Assembly: GCA_018701055.1 (NCBI GenBank)
Contig: JABIUH010000502.1
Coordinates: 1-13,782, forward strand
Direction: 5' to 3'
Origin: Woeseia sp.
GTDB lineage: Bacteria > Pseudomonadota > Gammaproteobacteria > Steroidobacterales > Woeseiaceae
Length of the DNA: 13,782 nucleotides
Shown in pieces: positions 5,317-13,254 of this stretch (position 1 is its first letter; every line of letters begins with the position of its first letter). The translations under genes were made by a program, and so were the position numbers. The notes below the pieces were generated by a model that was given only the letters and a program-made list of their open reading frames with translations, ran no database searches and was not told the DNA's origin.

Positions 5317-7584
5317 CTAACTAAGACGAATTGGCAAGTCTCGAACGCGCGTACCCGTTGCCGCATAAACAGCGTTGCCTATTGCTGGCGCAACTGCGAT
5401 CAAAGGTGGTTCGCCCAGGCCCATCGGAAACTCATCGCTCTCAACAAACTTGATATCAAGCTCTGGTACGTCGGCCATTCGGAGTGGCGTATAAGTGTTG
5501 AGGTTTTGATCTTTAACCTCGCCACCCACGAATTCCGTTCCTTCATGCAAGGCAAGACTAACCCCCCACAGAGTGGCACCTTCCGCTTGCGCCATCGCAC
5601 CATCCGGATGCACAACAGTTCCGCAGTCAATCGTCTGCCAGATCTTCTTCACGGTTATCGCATTAGTGTCTGGATCAACTGCGATGTGAGCAACACATGC
5701 CGTCCAGGTCGGATTTGGACGTTCCTGCCCTTGCGAGATAGCGACACCCATGCCTTCATTCTCAGGAAGATCGCCACCCCATCCGGAACGTTCCGCAACG
5801 TCCCGAAGGACATCAGCGAGGCGCGAGGAGCCGCCGACCGAGTTTGGCGCACTGCCGGCGTTTTTGCCCGCAGCATCCAGTCGCGCCAGACGAAACTCGA
5901 CCGCGTCTTCGCCCATTTTTTCCGCCAGCTCGTCCATGAACCCTTCAACGCCCCAGGATATCCACCCCGGACCGACCGCGCGTAGCCATCCTGGTTGAAA
6001 CGTTCGCTGCGCCAAATCATTGTTGATCGCTCGTACTCGGTGACTGGGCAACGTATACCAATGATCCGAGCCACTCGCCGAGAATGTATCGAACTTGCCA
6101 TTGCCATCAACGCCATCCGCCAAGAATCCAGGCGCCATCGTTAATGTTGGCCACCCGGCGGCGATTGCGTGTTCTATTCCAGTTAGCTCGCCATCAGCAT
6201 CAAAAGACGCGTCGAGTTGGGCCACCGACGGTGAGCGTGCGCAGTCAAAACGACTGTCCTCTGCACGTTGAAAAACCAATTTGACTGGCCGACCGAGTTC
6301 TTTCGCGGCAATCGCGGCGGGAATCATTTGATCGCCAAACAAACGGCGACCGTAGCCGCCACCCAAATAGTATTGATGAATCACAATGGCGGACTCTTCA
6401 ACCTCGAGCGCTGTCGCCAAATACGGCAATATCAACGACTGCCATTGGTTGCCAGCGTGAATGTGATACACGCCGTCCACAAATTCGACCAAAGCGTTTT
6501 GCGGTTCGAGCGTGAAATGCAATGCGGTATTTGTGCGATAAATTGCGCTAAGCGTTTCAGCCGCACCCTCGCGGGCTGCAGCGACATCACCATCGTCTAC
6601 TACTAAAACGCCAGACGAACGGTCAGCCGCAAGTTTTTCGCCTTCCGCCAGAATGTGAGCTTCCGTCACACCCGCTGTCGGTCCTGCCGCCCAATCCACT
6701 TCAACAGCGCTGGATGCCTTCATTGCTGCGGGAAAACTCTCCGCAATAACGAGCGCCCAACCCTGCACAGTGTCACTCGGATCACTAATTTGAATCGTTT
6801 GCAGATAACCCGGAATGTCGCCAGCGCCACTGTCATCTATCGAATTGATTGTGCTGCCGTAACGGGTTGGCGGAATCAATGGGTGCGCATAGACCATGTC
6901 GGGTAGTTCCGTATCCAGTCCGTACACCGCCGCGCCTTCGGTTTTTTCTGGAATATCGAGCGCCGCTGTTGCCTTGCCAATAAGCGTTCTATCCGCTGCC
7001 GCTTTGACTGGCATTGCCGCCATTTCTTCGTCATTAATCACGCGACTGATGTCACCCGTGGCAACAATCTCAGCGAACGAGACAGATTGGTCACCCGCGA
7101 TCACATTGCCATTCTCAGCAGTGCAAGCGGCCACTTCTACACCAAGCAGCTTCGCGCCAGCCTCGAGCAACACCGTACGTCCGGCGGCACCTGCTTGCGA
7201 CAACATCGTGAATGACGTAACCACCGACCACGAGCCACCAGTGACCATGTAGCCCCACTTGGGATCTGTATCGACATGATCAATCGAGACGCGGCTCCAG
7301 TCAGCGCCCAGTTCATCCGCAACAATTCGCGCGAGTGCGGTGCCCACATGCTGGCCCATCTCGGCTTTAGCAATGTTTATCTTGACGTCACCGGTGCCAC
7401 TGATCTCAAACCAAACGGCTGGAGAAAAACGATTGCTGGCGCCCGCTGCCATCAGATCAACGGCGGCCTCTTCACTACTGCAGCCAGGCAAAACGCTGCC
7501 GAGCCCCATCACTAAGGTCGTTCCTGCAGTACCGGCCAGAAAGGTGCGACGAGTCATTGGTATTTTCTGATCTTTGATTCCCAT
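5317..7584 (-). CDS. Molybdopterin-binding large subunit of an isoquinoline 1-oxidoreductase/aldehyde dehydrogenase-like enzyme
   Basis: 755 residues, the usual size for IorB-type subunits. It should bind the molybdenum cofactor and hydroxylate an aldehyde or N-heterocycle in the periplasm, passing electrons to its 2Fe-2S partner encoded just upstream. A twin-arginine signal (TRRTFLAGTAGTTLVMG, 11-27) ends in VLPGC with Cys35, so the protein looks both Tat-exported and lipid-anchored. Visible cofactor motifs: GGGYGRR (408-414), the dimer/Mo region QGQERPNPTW (618-627), AMAQAEGATLWG (663-674) and GLGEPPLIAVAPAIGNA (722-738), where E725 is the expected catalytic glutamate. The frame is open to 7785, but the ATG at 7582-7584 directly precedes the Tat signal and follows the upstream stop by two bases, indicating coupling. 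True substrate unknown; no cytochrome c subunit or maturation factor is adjacent. Confidence 0.92.
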   Translation of the reverse strand: MGIKDQKIPMTRRTFLAGTAGTTLVMGLGSVLPGCSSEEAAVDLMAAGASNRFSPAVWFEISGTGDVKINIAKAEMGQHVGTALARIVADELGADWSRVSIDHVDTDPKWGYMVTGGSWSVVTSFTMLSQAGAAGRTVLLEAGAKLLGVEVAACTAENGNVIAGDQSVSFAEIVATGDISRVINDEEMAAMPVKAAADRTLIGKATAALDIPEKTEGAAVYGLDTELPDMVYAHPLIPPTRYGSTINSIDDSGAGDIPGYLQTIQISDPSDTVQGWALVIAESFPAAMKASSAVEVDWAAGPTAGVTEAHILAEGEKLAADRSSGVLVVDDGDVAAAREGAAETLSAIYRTNTALHFTLEPQNALVEFVDGVYHIHAGNQWQSLILPYLATALEVEESAIVIHQYYLGGGYGRRLFGDQMIPAAIAAKELGRPVKLVFQRAEDSRFDCARSPSVAQLDASFDADGELTGIEHAIAAGWPTLTMAPGFLADGVDGNGKFDTFSASGSDHWYTLPSHRVRAINNDLAQRTFQPGWLRAVGPGWISWGVEGFMDELAEKMGEDAVEFRLARLDAAGKNAGSAPNSVGGSSRLADVLRDVAERSGWGGDLPENEGMGVAISQGQERPNPTWTACVAHIAVDPDTNAITVKKIWQTIDCGTVVHPDGAMAQAEGATLWGVSLALHEGTEFVGGEVKDQNLNTYTPLRMADVPELDIKFVESDEFPMGLGEPPLIAVAPAIGNAVYAATGTRVRDLPIRLS

Positions 7585-7586
7585 GT

Positions 7587-8045
7587 CTATGCTCCCCCGC
7601 CGTTCGCCGCGCTTTTGATGGCTTTGCGTATTCGCGTATACGCCATACAACGACACAAATTGCCGTTCATCGCAGCATCGATATCTGCGTCGCTTGGATT
7701 CGAGTTCTTGGAGAGCAGATCTGCCGCCTGCATGATCTGACCCGATTGGCAGTAACCACATTGCGGAACTTGTTCGTCGACCCATGCAGTCTGCAACGCT
7801 TTGCTCGCGTCTGATTCAATACCTTCAATCGTTGTGACCGTCATGCTTTCGACGGCGCTCACCGGTGTTACGCATGATCGTGTTGCGGTTCCGTCCAGGT
7901 GAACGGTGCATGCACCGCACATCGCAATGCCACAGCCGAACTTCGTTCCTTTGAGTTTAAGTTCGTCGCGTATTACCCAAAGTAGCGGTGTGTCTGGTGG
8001 GCTATCGGTGCTAACGGTTTCACCGTTCAGTTCGAACTGAATCAT
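7587..8045 (-). CDS. 2Fe-2S small subunit of an isoquinoline 1-oxidoreductase/aldehyde dehydrogenase-like enzyme
   Basis: 152 residues, typical length for the IorA/xanthine oxidase-family small subunit. The N-terminal plant-type ferredoxin domain has Cys38, 43, 46 (CGIAMCGAC) and Cys58; the C-terminal helical domain has Cys96 and 99 (CGYC) and Cys131 and 133 (CRC), which hold two 2Fe-2S clusters carrying electrons away from the molybdenum site. There is no signal peptide, so export would need to ride with the Tat signal of the large subunit, as is usual for this family. A GGGGAC stretch six bases before the ATG can act as ribosome site. It is the first gene of the operon; its stop is two bases from the start of the large subunit. 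Confidence 0.93.
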   Translation of the reverse strand: MIQFELNGETVSTDSPPDTPLLWVIRDELKLKGTKFGCGIAMCGACTVHLDGTATRSCVTPVSAVESMTVTTIEGIESDASKALQTAWVDEQVPQCGYCQSGQIMQAADLLSKNSNPSDADIDAAMNGNLCRCMAYTRIRKAIKSAANGGGA

Positions 8046-8119
8046 GTTTTGTCCCCAATGCTTGTCAACGCAGACATCGACCCACCATTTGGCACGGCCT
8101 GTCGACTCGAAGTGACACT

Positions 8120-8125
8120 ATTCTA
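8120..8125 (-). promoter_or_regulatory. Possible -10 element for the molybdenum hydroxylase operon
   Basis: TAGAAT on the minus strand, 75 bases before the small-subunit start codon, matches five of six consensus bases. The hexamer 17 bases upstream (TTCCCT) is a poor -35, so the call is weak and an activator would be expected. Confidence 0.25.
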
Positions 8126-8169
8126 GCCGCAACAAAGGATGAAGGGAAAATTTTAGGAACGGAAATGAG

Positions 8170-8215
8170 GCGAGAGTATGCTCGCGTCGCAGTCGGGGTC
8201 AGAGTAATACTCTGA
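8170..8215. repeat. REP-like palindrome pair between pilE and the molybdenum hydroxylase operon
   Basis: Two hairpins lie together: GCGAG/CTCGC (8170-8174/8181-8185) and the perfect 8-bp TCAGAGTA/TACTCTGA around a single base (8199-8215). The second is preceded by GTCGGGG. Palindromes reading GGGGTCAGAGT...ACTCTGACCCC are, as I recall, scattered in gammaproteobacterial genomes and often flank REP-associated tyrosine transposases; no such transposase is in this window. It lies 46 bases after the pilE stop and could also help end or stabilise the pil transcript. No T-tract follows on the minus strand. Confidence 0.45.
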
Positions 8216-8260
8216 TCCTATTGGGAATTTTCTTAGCCGGAACACATCAGTGCTTATGGA

Positions 8261-8746
8261 TTACCAGCACTCATCCCTGGTAACGCCGGCATCCGCACCA
8301 ACAACGTCTTTAAGGCCCCTATTCGAAAACGTCAATGTGCCGCACTTGTCATCCGCCTGCGGACCTATCGGTGCGGCCTGGAGCAAGTAAGTAGAAACAG
8401 TCGTTCCAGCGGCAATCGTTAAGTTATACGTCGGCGTGCTGCCGTCAACAGGACAAGTTCCTGCGAATATTGTCGGCGTACCTGAAGGCGTGCCGCCAGG
8501 CCCGGCACCGAGATACGACCCCGTTACGGTGAAGTGACGCTCCATCGCACCACTGAGACTTACCAGCGCGCCAGCGCAATCTGCCCTGCGTGTTTGTTGT
8601 ATTTGATTGGTGTATGAGGGATACGCAATCGATGCGATGATGCCGATGATCACAACAACAATCATCAACTCGATAAGGTTTACACCTTTTTGCTTATGCA
8701 AGCCGCCATTGGCAGGCGTATGGGCATTTAATTTTCGCATTATCAT
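8261..8746 (-). CDS. pilE: Type IV (minor) pilin PilE
   Basis: 161 residues with a class III prepilin signal: a positively charged leader ending KG, cleavage between G21 and V22, then VNLIELMIVVVIIGIIAS with the required Glu at mature position 5 (E26). The mature first residue is Val rather than the usual methylated Phe. The C-terminal part has Cys135 and Cys160 (KCGTLTFSNRG to DECW), the disulphide-bound D-region of pilins. It is made in the inner membrane, processed by PilD, and built into the pilus or its priming complex. The ATG at 8744-8746 overlaps the pilY2 stop (ATGA) and has GAGG five bases upstream; a second ATG two codons later is less well spaced. Order after pilY1-pilY2 matches Pseudomonas pilE. 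Confidence 0.92.
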   Translation of the reverse strand: MIMRKLNAHTPANGGLHKQKGVNLIELMIVVVIIGIIASIAYPSYTNQIQQTRRADCAGALVSLSGAMERHFTVTGSYLGAGPGGTPSGTPTIFAGTCPVDGSTPTYNLTIAAGTTVSTYLLQAAPIGPQADDKCGTLTFSNRGLKDVVGADAGVTRDECW

Positions 8747-9072
8747 CGCCGCCTCGCATCATAGTTGACGGGGAGCAACCAAAATTCGCTAATGACTCGA
8801 TTGTTACCCTGCTTAAACCCTACTTTGATACCGGGCCGAAGGCGCGCGACGGATACGCTGTACGCGTTCAACGCATGCACAAGAAATTCGTCTGCTATCA
8901 GGTAGGGCACGTCATCAATAACAATTCTGCCCTCTTCTGCATAAATCGCATCCACAGTGCCGGTGCGCTGAAAACCGTCTTTCGGATAGTAGCTTGGAAA
9001 ATTCTGTGCGAGAGACGTAGCCGTTACGAGCAAGCCTATTGCCAGACCAAGAAATAGTTTTTTTCCGTTCAT
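8743..9072 (-). CDS. pilY2: PilY2-like small periplasmic pilus-assembly protein
   Basis: 109 residues, close to P. aeruginosa PilY2. A signal peptide (MNGKKLFLGLAIGLLVTATS, cut near SLA-Q at 23) leads to a single small domain rich in beta strands (TGTVDAIYAEEGRIVIDDVPY at about 37-57, LRPGIKVGFKQGNN at 78-91, ISEFWLLP at 94-101). The call rests mainly on position between pilY1 and pilE, size and export signal, as PilY2 sequences are short and variable. GGAG seven bases before the ATG is a good ribosome site. The stop overlaps the pilE start by four bases, suggesting translational coupling. Its biochemical role is not established even in model species. Confidence 0.78.
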   Translation of the reverse strand: MNGKKLFLGLAIGLLVTATSLAQNFPSYYPKDGFQRTGTVDAIYAEEGRIVIDDVPYLIADEFLVHALNAYSVSVARLRPGIKVGFKQGNNRVISEFWLLPVNYDARRR

Positions 9073-9096
9073 TTTGAAACTCCAGACTTTCGTCCG

Positions 9097-12000
9097 TTAT
9101 TGCGTCAGTTCTTCCCAGGATAGACGACCGCGTTTCGGTCCATCAACCTCGATGATATCGGTAACATCAATGGTGCTACCGCCGGTTGTCTCAGTGGTCG
9201 ACGTATATCGCTTGTTGGCGAGATTCACCGGTGAGGTGGCGATGCCCGTTACTGCCACACCTGCCGCAGCTTCGTTGTTAATTTCATCGAGATCGTCGAG
9301 TTCGCCATCGTTGTTGATATCAAATGCAACGTCCTGGGGGAAACCACCATTAAGCCATTTCGCGACCATCAGAAAACCACTGCCACCGAAATTGCATGGA
9401 TTGGTATCGGGCATCATCGTATTAAAGAAAACCAGCTCACCCCGAATGACCGGGTCAATGATAAGCCGCTCACCAAGATCCGGTAAGTTCATGTACCACC
9501 CATCATCACTTCCGTAGCTCACCGCATTGTTGGTCAGCGTTCGTCCGAGTACACCTTCACTCGTCGTAGCCATGCCAATCGTCTGCTGCACAAGATCTGA
9601 TTGATCGATTTCGAACGTTCCGGAATCCCATATGCCATAAAAAGTCTGAGTGTCCGTAGTGGTCACATCACCGGACGTAATATATTGCCCCGTACCAAAT
9701 ACAACCAACGCGTTGGGGTCGTTCGAGCTCGAAGTTGGTTGACTGGAATTCCGAACAATTACCGGCGTCGACGTAATTTGTTGATTCGGCGGAGAGACAA
9801 ACAATGGTTTCGGTGTGTTGGCCTGTTTGTAAGCAACATCCCAATTTCCGGTGTTCTGCCCAGAAAGGTCGAACGCCCACATCTCGCCAAACAGGTCACC
9901 GGCATAGACTCGATCCGCAAGACCGTCACCATTCGTATCGACAACTGCTGGGGTCGAAAGACCATTGCGGTTGGTCGTGTTCCCAGAGTCAGTCGAAATC
10001 TCAATGTAGTCTGTTCCGCTGGTCCACGTTCCGTCCAATCCACCCTCAAGGAAAACAACGAACAATTTTGCTTCGCCGCTACCAGCATCGTTATAGCCGT
10101 TACCAAATATCGCAGCCCAACGAATGCTATTGGATGGGCCTTCAAGTGGAACAATCGACGGCCTGCTATAGGTGTATCCCAAATCGAGATCGTCTGCGTC
10201 GGTGAATTCCCACATGACAACATTGGCCGGCGCACTAGATGATTCTGAAAAGCTCCCGGGATTCGTTACGTCGAGCGCGAAAACTCCCTTGCCGCCACCC
10301 CGTAGTCCACCAACCAGAACCGTCTTCCACGATGCCGAACCGGCGACAGTTGATTTAACGTACACATCTGCAACAGACGGCGTGAGATCGACTGTGTACC
10401 GGTGTGCGTAGGACGGGTCGGTCAGATAGTGCAAACCCGCCAATGGATTTGTGGAAAACAGCGCATTCGGCACGTACCCCATAATCTCCGCGCCGTTGGT
10501 TTGGGCGAAGCCATGCAGCATGCCGTCGTTGCCGCCGACGTAAATAGTGCCAGGGCGGGTGGCTTTCGCCGTTCGGTATTCGCTATAGGTCGTTCCAACG
10601 TTACCAGGAAACGGCGCGACATCGGGCCAGTTCGATTCCGGCGTGCCAACATACACGGGACCAGAATGAACAATATCTCCGAGGCGTCCGCTGCGTTCTC
10701 TAAGACCCTTCGCGTCATAAACGTTTGTGCCGTCGGTGTAGTAGCAAGCTTCCAGGGAAGAGAACTCACAACCGCGATAGCCGCGCATATAGTCGTGCCG
10801 CGCCATACCAGTTGCTTCCGTGTCCGTACCGCCAGCGGTATCAGTACGAAAATCGTCTTTCTGTGCGTTGGTCAGATCCGCCCATTGGAAAGCAATGCCA
10901 TCCGTACCGTCATAACTCAGTAGGGTGCGTGGATTGGTTCCAATGTCTCGCAGGTTCAAGTTTTCCGCCGCGGACCACTTGGGTATCGTATTAATATTTC
11001 CGTTCGTCGAATCAAGGCTGAATGCAAGCAAGTTGCCGTTCCAGCGCTCACTATTAAACAATGCGAGATACACCTCGGAATTAGTACTCAATGAGCCGGT
11101 GTTGAATGCAACCGACGCTGCCGAACCAATGCGACCCTGAATGGAAGCCAAGGCACCCCTCAGTCCGGTAACAAGCTGATCCGGATTTTGCGCGTTCAGG
11201 TATTCGCCACGACCATTGAATGCCGCATGCCGTAAATCATCAATGCGTGCCGGGTCCGTGGTAGGCGCCGGCCATGTAAACGGATCCGTTCCGTTCGCCG
11301 GCATTGCATTCAACGTTCCGTTCACACCGAATGCGACAGAGTAAGTCACCATGTGTTGCGCCGTATTCTCGTCAATGCCGCCCGGTGGAGGATTCAAATT
11401 GTTCGCGACGCCTGGTCGCAGGTCATCTTCGTAATATTCCATGGCGATATCAGCCAGAGTATCCGATGACGTATCTCCGTACGGACCACTATTTCCGCTA
11501 TCCCATAGTGAATCGTCATTGCCGTCTGCATTTCCGGACCCTGTGTAGCCACCGTTGTAAAAGCCGTCGGTCATCAATACATTGAAGTTGGCCTGACATT
11601 CTCCGCCACTGGCGACGGGAAGTGCCGGACACGTCCCGAAATTGGTATTGGGATCGCAGGCCAGATACTTGCCACTTTCGTCCAACGCGGTACGCAACGG
11701 CGTGCCTCCAGAGGCCTGAAAAGAATATAGGGAATCCAGCAACGTTCCCTTCGCGCCAGATGTCGGATCCTGATTCATTGAGTCCAACGCCGTCTTGACA
11801 CCCGCATTGTTGTGCAATGTCACAAGTCCCATGCGCGCATTACTCGCGCCGGCGATAACCTGTCCGTACGCCGATTTAGCAACATGCTCGCGCTTTCGGT
11901 AGTAACTAAACCAGTTGGCAAAATTCCGAATCTCTTCGGCGTAAGTACAAACGAAACTAGCCGAACATTTTCGACGTGGCGAACCGTTAACGTAGAACGG

Positions 12001-12657
12001 TGTCGCTGGCCTTATTTCCACCAACGTGTGGCCATCTGCTGCGTCAACTGTTCCGTTACTATCGGTATCGGTCCATGTGTAATATTGAGCCGGGAACAAA
12101 TTGACGGTGAAATTACCTAGGCCACCTGCACAGTAGTCGGTGGTATAAGTCGTCGCCGACGTCAGATCGACTGTTCCAGCGCCGGGGGTATATGGATTGA
12201 TGGGCGCAGCTGAAGGATTCGCGTCCGTGTACAAATTCCCGGCAGAGTCTTCTCCCGGCCAGGGTAAATAGGTGAGATCCGGATCGTAGTAAACGGCGTT
12301 GTAGTCTTTGTTCCATCCACGCCAAACACCACCATAAGGCGCGGCAACGCCCTGTGCCATCAATGCGGCTTCGGTCGGAACCATCCAGAAGTAGTCGTTA
12401 TCAGCAGCGGGTTGCACGTAAAAATAGGCACATCCAAGATTCACAATGCCACTGTTTTCGGGTGTCATTACACCCCAGTCCATTGACCCCGAATCATCAA
12501 TTGTAAACAGGATATTAGGTTCAACAGAGTTGCTCAAGAATAGCGGCGAATCGGATAACGTACCCGGTGCTGCGGAAACGGAAAGCGGTCCAATCAAGGC
12601 GCAAGTTATTAGACTCGCCACCGCTGCTGTGCTTAATGGTGTCGTATTAATCTTCAC
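9097..12657 (-). CDS. pilY1: Type IV pilus tip-associated adhesin/biogenesis factor PilY1
   Basis: 1186 residues, near the size of P. aeruginosa PilY1 (about 1160). After a signal peptide (cut near VSAA at 27-30) comes a von Willebrand A-like region with the MIDAS sequence DDSGSM (54-59) and the later LMTDG (361-365). The C-terminal half is the PilY1 beta-propeller (roughly 520-1100), with YVGGNDGMLHGF at 706-717 and the calcium loop DTNGDGLAD at 907-915, equivalent to the site that controls pilus retraction in Pseudomonas. Two further EF-hand-like loops are seen at 197-207 (DTDSNGTVDAA) and 1113-1124 (DINNDGELDDLD). It acts in the outer envelope or at the pilus tip in adhesion and retraction control. 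Translation starts at GTG (12655-12657); the best Shine-Dalgarno (AGGA) is unusually close, or GCAGG is about ten bases away. Gaps of 24 bases on both sides. Confidence 0.95.
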   Translation of the reverse strand: MKINTTPLSTAAVASLITCALIGPLSVSAAPGTLSDSPLFLSNSVEPNILFTIDDSGSMDWGVMTPENSGIVNLGCAYFYVQPAADNDYFWMVPTEAALMAQGVAAPYGGVWRGWNKDYNAVYYDPDLTYLPWPGEDSAGNLYTDANPSAAPINPYTPGAGTVDLTSATTYTTDYCAGGLGNFTVNLFPAQYYTWTDTDSNGTVDAADGHTLVEIRPATPFYVNGSPRRKCSASFVCTYAEEIRNFANWFSYYRKREHVAKSAYGQVIAGASNARMGLVTLHNNAGVKTALDSMNQDPTSGAKGTLLDSLYSFQASGGTPLRTALDESGKYLACDPNTNFGTCPALPVASGGECQANFNVLMTDGFYNGGYTGSGNADGNDDSLWDSGNSGPYGDTSSDTLADIAMEYYEDDLRPGVANNLNPPPGGIDENTAQHMVTYSVAFGVNGTLNAMPANGTDPFTWPAPTTDPARIDDLRHAAFNGRGEYLNAQNPDQLVTGLRGALASIQGRIGSAASVAFNTGSLSTNSEVYLALFNSERWNGNLLAFSLDSTNGNINTIPKWSAAENLNLRDIGTNPRTLLSYDGTDGIAFQWADLTNAQKDDFRTDTAGGTDTEATGMARHDYMRGYRGCEFSSLEACYYTDGTNVYDAKGLRERSGRLGDIVHSGPVYVGTPESNWPDVAPFPGNVGTTYSEYRTAKATRPGTIYVGGNDGMLHGFAQTNGAEIMGYVPNALFSTNPLAGLHYLTDPSYAHRYTVDLTPSVADVYVKSTVAGSASWKTVLVGGLRGGGKGVFALDVTNPGSFSESSSAPANVVMWEFTDADDLDLGYTYSRPSIVPLEGPSNSIRWAAIFGNGYNDAGSGEAKLFVVFLEGGLDGTWTSGTDYIEISTDSGNTTNRNGLSTPAVVDTNGDGLADRVYAGDLFGEMWAFDLSGQNTGNWDVAYKQANTPKPLFVSPPNQQITSTPVIVRNSSQPTSSSNDPNALVVFGTGQYITSGDVTTTDTQTFYGIWDSGTFEIDQSDLVQQTIGMATTSEGVLGRTLTNNAVSYGSDDGWYMNLPDLGERLIIDPVIRGELVFFNTMMPDTNPCNFGGSGFLMVAKWLNGGFPQDVAFDINNDGELDDLDEINNEAAAGVAVTGIATSPVNLANKRYTSTTETTGGSTIDVTDIIEVDGPKRGRLSWEELTQ

Positions 12658-12681
12658 TATCCTGGTACCTGCCTTAGTCCG

Positions 12682-13236
12682 TTAAAACATGCGTCCGTAG
12701 TGACTGCGCAATATCACTTCCGCAGAATCAGCGTTGCCGCCGGTACCGCGCGCCGTAATTTTGAAAATGGTCACGTCACCTGTGCCTTTGTTATCTCCGT
12801 AGCCCGACATATTCATCGCGCCCTCTGTGCCAACAACTGTCGTTAAGTGTTTGACGAAATATTGCGGTGCCACATAGGCACCGTATTTATCGCCTGCAAC
12901 AACATGCTGAGACGTGGTCGACCAAGTGCCGGACGAATCGTAGTAGGGTTCCGAATCAGTGCGACTGAACAGACCTGCGCTGCCATCAAAGCCACCCAAG
13001 CTGACGATACTTTCAATGAAAATTTCCCCTTCGCGCACTGCTGATTCAGCCACCTGGAATGCGAGGTTTCGATCGCGTGTATTACCGGCCATTTTTTCTT
13101 CCATGACCGTACCCTGCATACCACCGACCGCAATCAATGTTACGACCAGCAACATGATCAGACTCACAACCAGTACGACGCCACGTTGACGCTTGGGCGA
13201 ATTTAACTGCTGTGCGAATTCGAATGATTTATTCAT
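12682..13236 (-). CDS. pilX: Minor pilin-like protein PilX
   Basis: 184 residues. A short leader ends in QRG (17-19), followed by a hydrophobic helix VVLVVSLIMLLVVTLIAVGG and the PilX N-terminal hallmark EEKMAGNTRDRNLAFQVAES (46-65). Mature position 5 is Val rather than Glu, so it would not be expected to behave as a major pilin. It is processed by prepilin peptidase and joins the minor-pilin priming complex with PilV, PilW and PilE, to which PilY1 attaches. A strong ribosome site (GGGAAGAAG) precedes the ATG. It begins 18 bases after pilW and ends 24 bases before pilY1, within the same operon. Confidence 0.93.
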   Translation of the reverse strand: MNKSFEFAQQLNSPKRQRGVVLVVSLIMLLVVTLIAVGGMQGTVMEEKMAGNTRDRNLAFQVAESAVREGEIFIESIVSLGGFDGSAGLFSRTDSEPYYDSSGTWSTTSQHVVAGDKYGAYVAPQYFVKHLTTVVGTEGAMNMSGYGDNKGTGDVTIFKITARGTGGNADSAEVILRSHYGRMF

Positions 13237-13254
13237 AACTTCTTCCCTGAATAT

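Noticed and set aside
5281..5985. 234-residue open frame on the plus strand
   Set aside because: It lies antisense to the molybdopterin-subunit gene, has no recognisable domain and mirrors the codon pattern of the real gene.
7585..7785. 67-residue upstream extension of the molybdopterin subunit
   Set aside because: It would overlap the 2Fe-2S gene in another frame and bury the Tat signal; the ATG at 7582-7584 fits far better.
9601..10242. 213-residue plus-strand frame and several neighbours of similar length
   Set aside because: All are antisense to pilY1, whose protein is recognisable along its whole length; no domain was seen in the antisense products.
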